Below are positions 6,990 through 10,110 of a DNA stretch of 10,110 bases, piece after piece. Numbering within the stretch: the stretch's first letter is position 1; every line of letters begins with the position of its first letter. Both the position numbers and the translations under genes were made by a program. Below the pieces are notes generated by a model. It was not told the DNA's origin, ran no database searches, and saw only the letters and a list, made by a program, of their open reading frames with translations. This DNA comes from an uncultured Desulfuromonadales bacterium. GTDB taxonomy: Bacteria; Desulfobacterota; Desulfuromonadia; Desulfuromonadales; Geopsychrobacteraceae. The DNA lies in NCBI GenBank assembly GCA_947259685.1, contig CAMYNC010000130.1, positions 1 to 10,110 on the forward strand, given 5' to 3'.

Positions 6990-8222
6990 GTGGATTTATT
7001 CCTCTTGGCCTGGAAAAACCTCTGGCGCAGTCGGCGGCGCACGCTGATCACCCTGGTGGCGCTTAGTTTCAGTCTGATGCTGGTGCAGGCCTTTCATAAC
7101 CTTTCTTTCGGGGTTTACTCGGCGATGATCGACAGTGGGGTCCGGGCCGGCACCGGGCACCTGGTCGTCTACCATCAGGATTATGTCGACAGCCGCGACG
7201 AACAATACTCTTTCGATCCACAGCACCTCAGGCAGCAAATCAGCGCGGTCGACGGGGTTGCCGAAGTGTTGCCGCGCCTGTACCTTCCCGGGTTGGCGCA
7301 ATCGAGCCGTGAAAGCCGTGGGATTATGCTCACTGGTGTGGTTCCTCAAGCGGAGCAGCGGGTCAATCCTTTCTTGCGCGAACTGCCGAGCGAGCAGCAG
7401 CTCGATTCGCTGAACAGTCGCCAGGCGATTCTCGGCAGTCGCCTGCTCAAAGAGTTGCAGCTGAAGATCGGGAACAAGTTTGTCGTCACTCTGCAGAACT
7501 CGGCTGGCGACTTGGTCAGTGAAATGTTTCGCGTCAGGGGGGTGGTGCAGACCGGCATCAAGTCGGTCGATGGCGCCCTGCTGATGGTCGGTCATGAGCG
7601 GGCCGCTGCGCTGGCCGGAACCCCTGGGAAAATTCACGAATTGGCGATTGTCCTGAATGGTCAGCAGGATGACCGCCGCGTCTTCCCGGTATTGCAACAA
7701 TTTTTGGAAAATCGTCCCCAGTTGGCCGGACTCACCTGGGAAGAGGCGATGCCGAACCTTTCCAACGCCATTCGCCTCGATTATGCCAGCCAGAAGTTCA
7801 TTTTCGTGATTCTGCTGTTGATCGTCACCATTGGTGTCATTAATACCCTGTTGATGTCGGTGATGGAGCGCTTTCGCGAATTCGGTGTGATCCTCGCCGT
7901 CGGCGCCAGCGCTATGCGCCTGCGCCTGCTGGTCTTTATCGAAGCCCTGTTGCTCGGCCTGGTTTCGATGCTGTTCGGCAGCCTGCTCGGTTCTCTGGCC
8001 ACCTGGTATCTGCAGGCGGTCGGCATCGATCTGCGCGATTTTATCAGCGAAACCCTCGAATTCGGCGGCGTGGTTTTCGACCCGGTGCTGCGTGCCGCCT
8101 GGGATAAGCCATATATGCTGCAAATTGCCGGATTTATGCTGTTGCTGTCGCTGGCCGCAGCGGTCTATCCGGCGATCAAGGCGGGGCGGATTAAACCGGC
8201 TGATGCAATGCGGCATCATTGA
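6990..8222 (+). CDS. FtsX/LolC-E-type ABC transporter permease, second of two
   Basis: A 410-residue paralogue of the preceding permease with the same layout: NLWRSRRRTLITL (10-22), helix 1 (about 17-39), a periplasmic domain (about 40-266), helix 2 (about 268-292), the coupling segment MERFREFGVILAVGA (292-306), helix 3 (about 311-338) and helix 4 (about 375-394). The start is GTG at 6990, with GAGGAG (6976-6981) at the end of the previous gene giving good spacing. The gap is only 5 nt. The two permeases are clearly diverged in their periplasmic domains, which fits a LolC/LolE-style division of labour rather than a recent duplication. Both carry a GHLV(I/V) segment just after helix 1 (55-59 in the first, 56-60 here). 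A block of palindromic repeats separates it from the ATPase gene. Confidence 0.9.
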   Translation: MDLFLLAWKNLWRSRRRTLITLVALSFSLMLVQAFHNLSFGVYSAMIDSGVRAGTGHLVVYHQDYVDSRDEQYSFDPQHLRQQISAVDGVAEVLPRLYLPGLAQSSRESRGIMLTGVVPQAEQRVNPFLRELPSEQQLDSLNSRQAILGSRLLKELQLKIGNKFVVTLQNSAGDLVSEMFRVRGVVQTGIKSVDGALLMVGHERAAALAGTPGKIHELAIVLNGQQDDRRVFPVLQQFLENRPQLAGLTWEEAMPNLSNAIRLDYASQKFIFVILLLIVTIGVINTLLMSVMERFREFGVILAVGASAMRLRLLVFIEALLLGLVSMLFGSLLGSLATWYLQAVGIDLRDFISETLEFGGVVFDPVLRAAWDKPYMLQIAGFMLLLSLAAAVYPAIKAGRIKPADAMRHH

Positions 8223-8237
8223 TTCGGCGAGGGAGGC

Positions 8238-8257
8238 GGGCGCCATATATGGCGCCC
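8238..8257. repeat. Perfect 20-bp palindrome, repeat module 1
   Basis: GGGCGCCATA is followed directly by its exact reverse complement, then by CTACGG. It is the first of three related 20-nt modules between the second permease and the ATPase gene. The CGCCCCTAC end (8253-8261) also pairs with GTAGGGGCG of module 2 (8281-8289) across a 19-nt spacer. Such GTAGGGGCG-bordered hairpins resemble dispersed intergenic palindromic elements known from many bacterial genomes. Confidence 0.75.
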
Positions 8258-8284
8258 CTACGGATGATGAAGCCACCGATGTAG

Positions 8285-8304
8285 GGGCGAGACATGTCTC
8301 GCCC
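8285..8304. repeat. Perfect 20-bp palindrome, repeat module 2
   Basis: GGGCGAGACA is followed directly by its exact reverse complement. It is preceded by GTAG at 8281-8284, so it faces module 1 in inverted orientation, and the pair can fold either as two hairpins or as one larger cruciform. The core differs from module 1 (AGACATGTCT versus CCATATATGG) while symmetry is kept, a pattern of compensatory change expected for a structure-selected repeat. No U-tract follows, so it is not a standard terminator. Confidence 0.75.
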
Positions 8305-8325
8305 GTTGTGAAAAAGAAACGAATC

Positions 8326-8349
8326 GGTTGACCTGTCGGTCGCCCCTGC
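8326..8349. repeat. Degenerate third palindromic module in front of the ATPase gene
   Basis: The 20 nt at 8326-8345 have the module length and end in GGTCGCCC followed by CTGCGG, matching the CTACGG border of module 1 at all but one base. The left arm GGTTGACC has drifted from the expected GGGCGACC at two positions, so the stem is imperfect: six Watson-Crick pairs, two wobbles and two mismatches. The right end runs into the ribosome binding region of the ATPase gene (GGAG at 8350-8353), so the element may have supplied part of that leader. Confidence 0.5.
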
Positions 8350-8363
8350 GGAGATATTCCGAA

Positions 8364-9041
8364 ATGCCCCTGATCGAACTGAAATCCGTCAGTAAAATCT
8401 ACCCGCTCGGCAGCCAGCAGGTGATTGCCGTTGACGACCTTTCTTTAACTATCGAAGCAGGTGAATTCACTGTATTGGCCGGTCCCTCCGGCAGTGGCAA
8501 AACGACCTTACTGAATCTGATCGGCTGCCTTGATGCGCCAAGCAAAGGGGAAGTCTGGCTCGACGGCCAGGAGGTGGGACAAGCGCCGCAGCCGCAGCTG
8601 GCGAAACTGCGGCTGCAGAAGATCGGTTTTATCTTCCAGTCCTATAACCTGATTCCGGTGTTGACCGCCGCCGAAAATGCTGAATTCACTCTGATGCTGA
8701 TGGGGATGGATAAGACCCAGCGTCGCCAACGGGTGGTCAAACTGTTTGCCGAGCTGGGCCTGGCCGGGCTGGAAGGGCGGAAGCCGTCCGATCTGTCCGG
8801 TGGGCAGCAGCAGCGGGTCGCCATTGCCCGAGCGATGGCTGCTCTACCGACCGTGGTTTTGGCCGATGAGCCGACCGCCAGCCTCGATTCGCAGGCCAGT
8901 GAAGAACTGCTGGCGCTGATGAAACGGCTTAACCAGCAGCAGGGCGCAACCTTTGTCTTCAGCTCACATGATCCGCTGGTGATCTCCCACGCGCAGCGGG
9001 TGGTGACCCTGAAAGACGGCCGGCTGGAGTCGGATCAATGA
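8364..9041 (+). CDS. LolD/MacB-type ABC transporter ATP-binding protein
   Basis: A 225-residue cytoplasmic ATPase that powers the two upstream permeases. All motifs are intact: Walker A GPSGSGKTT (40-48), Q-loop glutamine in FIFQSYNLIP (89-98), signature LSGGQQQR (144-151), Walker B VVLADEP with catalytic Glu169 (164-170), the D-loop SLDS (173-176), and the H-loop histidine in SSHDP (200-204). The start motif MPLIELKSVSKIYPLG and the length are typical for LolD/MacB subunits. I chose the ATG at 8364, with GGAG 10 nt upstream; the frame also extends to a TTG at 8328, but that lies inside a palindromic repeat and would add unrelated sequence. The stop overlaps the start of the barrel gene (ATGA at 9038-9041). 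The palindromic repeats upstream separate it from the permeases by 141 bp, so partial independent expression is possible. Confidence 0.93.
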   Translation: MPLIELKSVSKIYPLGSQQVIAVDDLSLTIEAGEFTVLAGPSGSGKTTLLNLIGCLDAPSKGEVWLDGQEVGQAPQPQLAKLRLQKIGFIFQSYNLIPVLTAAENAEFTLMLMGMDKTQRRQRVVKLFAELGLAGLEGRKPSDLSGGQQQRVAIARAMAALPTVVLADEPTASLDSQASEELLALMKRLNQQQGATFVFSSHDPLVISHAQRVVTLKDGRLESDQ

Positions 9042-10110
9042 CCAGGGGGTTTTGTGTTTTACTGGCCGTTCTGCTGCTGCCGAACCCTGGCTACGGCGCA
9101 GACTGGTTCAGCGACCTCGACTTTGGCGGTTCGCTGAAAACTACCAACATTTACCTCGATCGTATCCCTAACCGCACCGAAGTGGGTTTGCTCTCCTCGC
9201 AGCGGTTGCGTTTGGAACTGAACGGTCGACTCGCGCAGCAATATGATTTTGAAATCGCTGCCGAACAGCAGCTGCTCTGGAGCGACCCGCCGGAGTTGAG
9301 CAATCTGCCGCAGGATTCGGTCAATCGTCGTTTCGATCTGGAAAAAAGTTGGAATCGCGACGGGCGCTTCGAATCACAATTGCAGCTGGACCGATTTAAC
9401 CTGCGAGGTGAATTTAACAAGATACAGTGGACCATTGGTCGCCAGGCGATCGGCTTTGGCCGCATCAGCCTGTTCTCACCACTCGATGTGATCGCTCCCT
9501 TTCCTCCCGAGGCCATCGATGTCGATGTGCGGCCTGGGGTCGATGCATTGAAACTGGTCCGTTATTCCGGCTTGGCTGGCCAGGTTGGGGCAGTGGCGGT
9601 GTTTGGTGATGAAAAAGAGCATAACAGCTACCTGCTGACTCTGGGCACGAATGTCGCCAATTTGGACCTGCTGGCGTTGCTAGGGATGTTGCGCAATCGA
9701 CCGATGCTGGGAGTTGGGATCGCTGGCGAAATCGGTGAGTTAGGCGTTAAATTGGAGGCCGCAGGGTACCGTGGCGACGATGTGGGAGAACCGGATGGCG
9801 ATTTGTACAAGGATTTTTTCACCGCAGCTCTGGAAACCTGGTATCGCTTCGACATGGGGCTGGTGCTGTTGGCTGAATACCTCTATAACGGTCCGGGCAG
9901 TCACCATCCTGAGAAATACCCGCTGGTGGCAAGCAGTGCCCCATATGTTGAGGGCTTAAGTTTTCTCCTCGGTCGTCACTACCTGCTGCTCGGACCATCC
10001 TACGAACTGCACCCGCTGGTCACCGCCAACGGTCTGGTGATCTATAATCTGGAAGACCGCTCCAGCCTGCTGCGCCCGCAGCTGGCCATCTCTCTCTCCG
10101 ATAACCTGCA
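9038..10110 (+). CDS. Outer-membrane beta-barrel (porin-like) protein, 3' end beyond window
   Basis: The frame opens with the ATG that overlaps the ATPase stop (ATGA) and stays open for 357 codons to the window edge, so the C-terminus is missing. The N-terminus is a signal peptide: Arg3, a hydrophobic core (5-14), and probable cleavage near GYGA at 18-21. The mature part alternates polar and hydrophobic residues in the manner of transmembrane beta-strands, for example RLRLELNGRL (56-65) and FESQLQLDRFNLRGEF (111-126). A block GRQAIGFGRISLFSPLDVI (134-152), then PFPPEAIDVDVRPGVDALKL (154-173), recalls uncharacterised porin-like barrels with GRQ...P-x-D...RPGVDAL motifs. Placement after a LolA-like/permease/ATPase set suggests it is the outer-membrane end of that pathway, by inference. 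The signal peptide has one Cys (position 6) but no lipobox. Exact family not identified. Confidence 0.82.
   Translation, partial: MTRGFCVLLAVLLLPNPGYGADWFSDLDFGGSLKTTNIYLDRIPNRTEVGLLSSQRLRLELNGRLAQQYDFEIAAEQQLLWSDPPELSNLPQDSVNRRFDLEKSWNRDGRFESQLQLDRFNLRGEFNKIQWTIGRQAIGFGRISLFSPLDVIAPFPPEAIDVDVRPGVDALKLVRYSGLAGQVGAVAVFGDEKEHNSYLLTLGTNVANLDLLALLGMLRNRPMLGVGIAGEIGELGVKLEAAGYRGDDVGEPDGDLYKDFFTAALETWYRFDMGLVLLAEYLYNGPGSHHPEKYPLVASSAPYVEGLSFLLGRHYLLLGPSYELHPLVTANGLVIYNLEDRSSLLRPQLAISLSDNL

Noticed and set aside
6996..8276. A 426-codon open frame on the minus strand, antisense to the second permease
   Set aside because: It lies wholly opposite a clear FtsX-type gene; its translation is rich in Gln, His, Arg and Asp with no domain or strand pattern. 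Long antisense frames arise from the codon bias of GC-rich genes.
8238..8304. Paired palindromes as a Rho-independent terminator or a CRISPR fragment
   Set aside because: No U-tract follows either palindrome, and there is no regular repeat-spacer array; dispersed palindromic intergenic repeats explain them better.
8328..8363. N-terminal extension of the ATPase from a TTG codon
   Set aside because: The extra 12 residues lie in a decayed palindromic repeat and in the leader, while the ATG at 8364 begins exactly where LolD-type proteins start and has a GGAG upstream.

Overview
The window looks like chromosomal DNA from a Gram-negative, fairly GC-rich bacterium. Signal peptides, an outer-membrane barrel and a Lol-type ABC exporter indicate a double membrane. 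A PAS-GGDEF signalling protein, a MoxR/DUF2201 pair and GTAGGGGCG-type palindromic intergenic repeats would suit a Desulfuromonadales/Geobacter-like member of the former Deltaproteobacteria, but that assignment is inference. There are no rRNA, tRNA, transposase, CRISPR or phage genes.

Layout. Positions 1-264 are non-coding and hold several small inverted repeats. A tight three-gene operon on the minus strand (2931 down to 265) encodes a MoxR-type AAA+ ATPase, a DUF2201-type protein with a von Willebrand A-like MIDAS domain, and an unrecognised 135-residue acidic protein. A regulatory region of about 170 bp (2932-3104) separates it from a divergent plus-strand gene for a membrane-anchored PAS-GGDEF diguanylate cyclase (3105-4937). 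A 12-bp stem-loop at 4944-4975 follows.

A plus-strand cluster then runs to the window edge: a LolA-like periplasmic protein (5024), two FtsX/LolC/E-type permeases (5761 and 6990), a block of palindromic repeats (8238-8349), a LolD/MacB-type ATPase (8364), and an outer-membrane beta-barrel protein (9038, cut by the window end). Start/stop overlaps at 5761 and 9038-9041 and a 5-bp gap at 6985-6989 suggest co-expression.

The genes suggest two functional modules. In the first, the MoxR ATPase and VWA protein probably form a chaperone-like or cofactor/complex-remodelling machine, with the 135-residue protein as a likely partner. In the second, ATPase plus two permeases would extract a lipid or lipoprotein from the inner membrane, the LolA-like protein would carry it, and the barrel would receive or export it. 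The cargo cannot be read from sequence. This five-component envelope cluster is the best candidate here for an under-described system.
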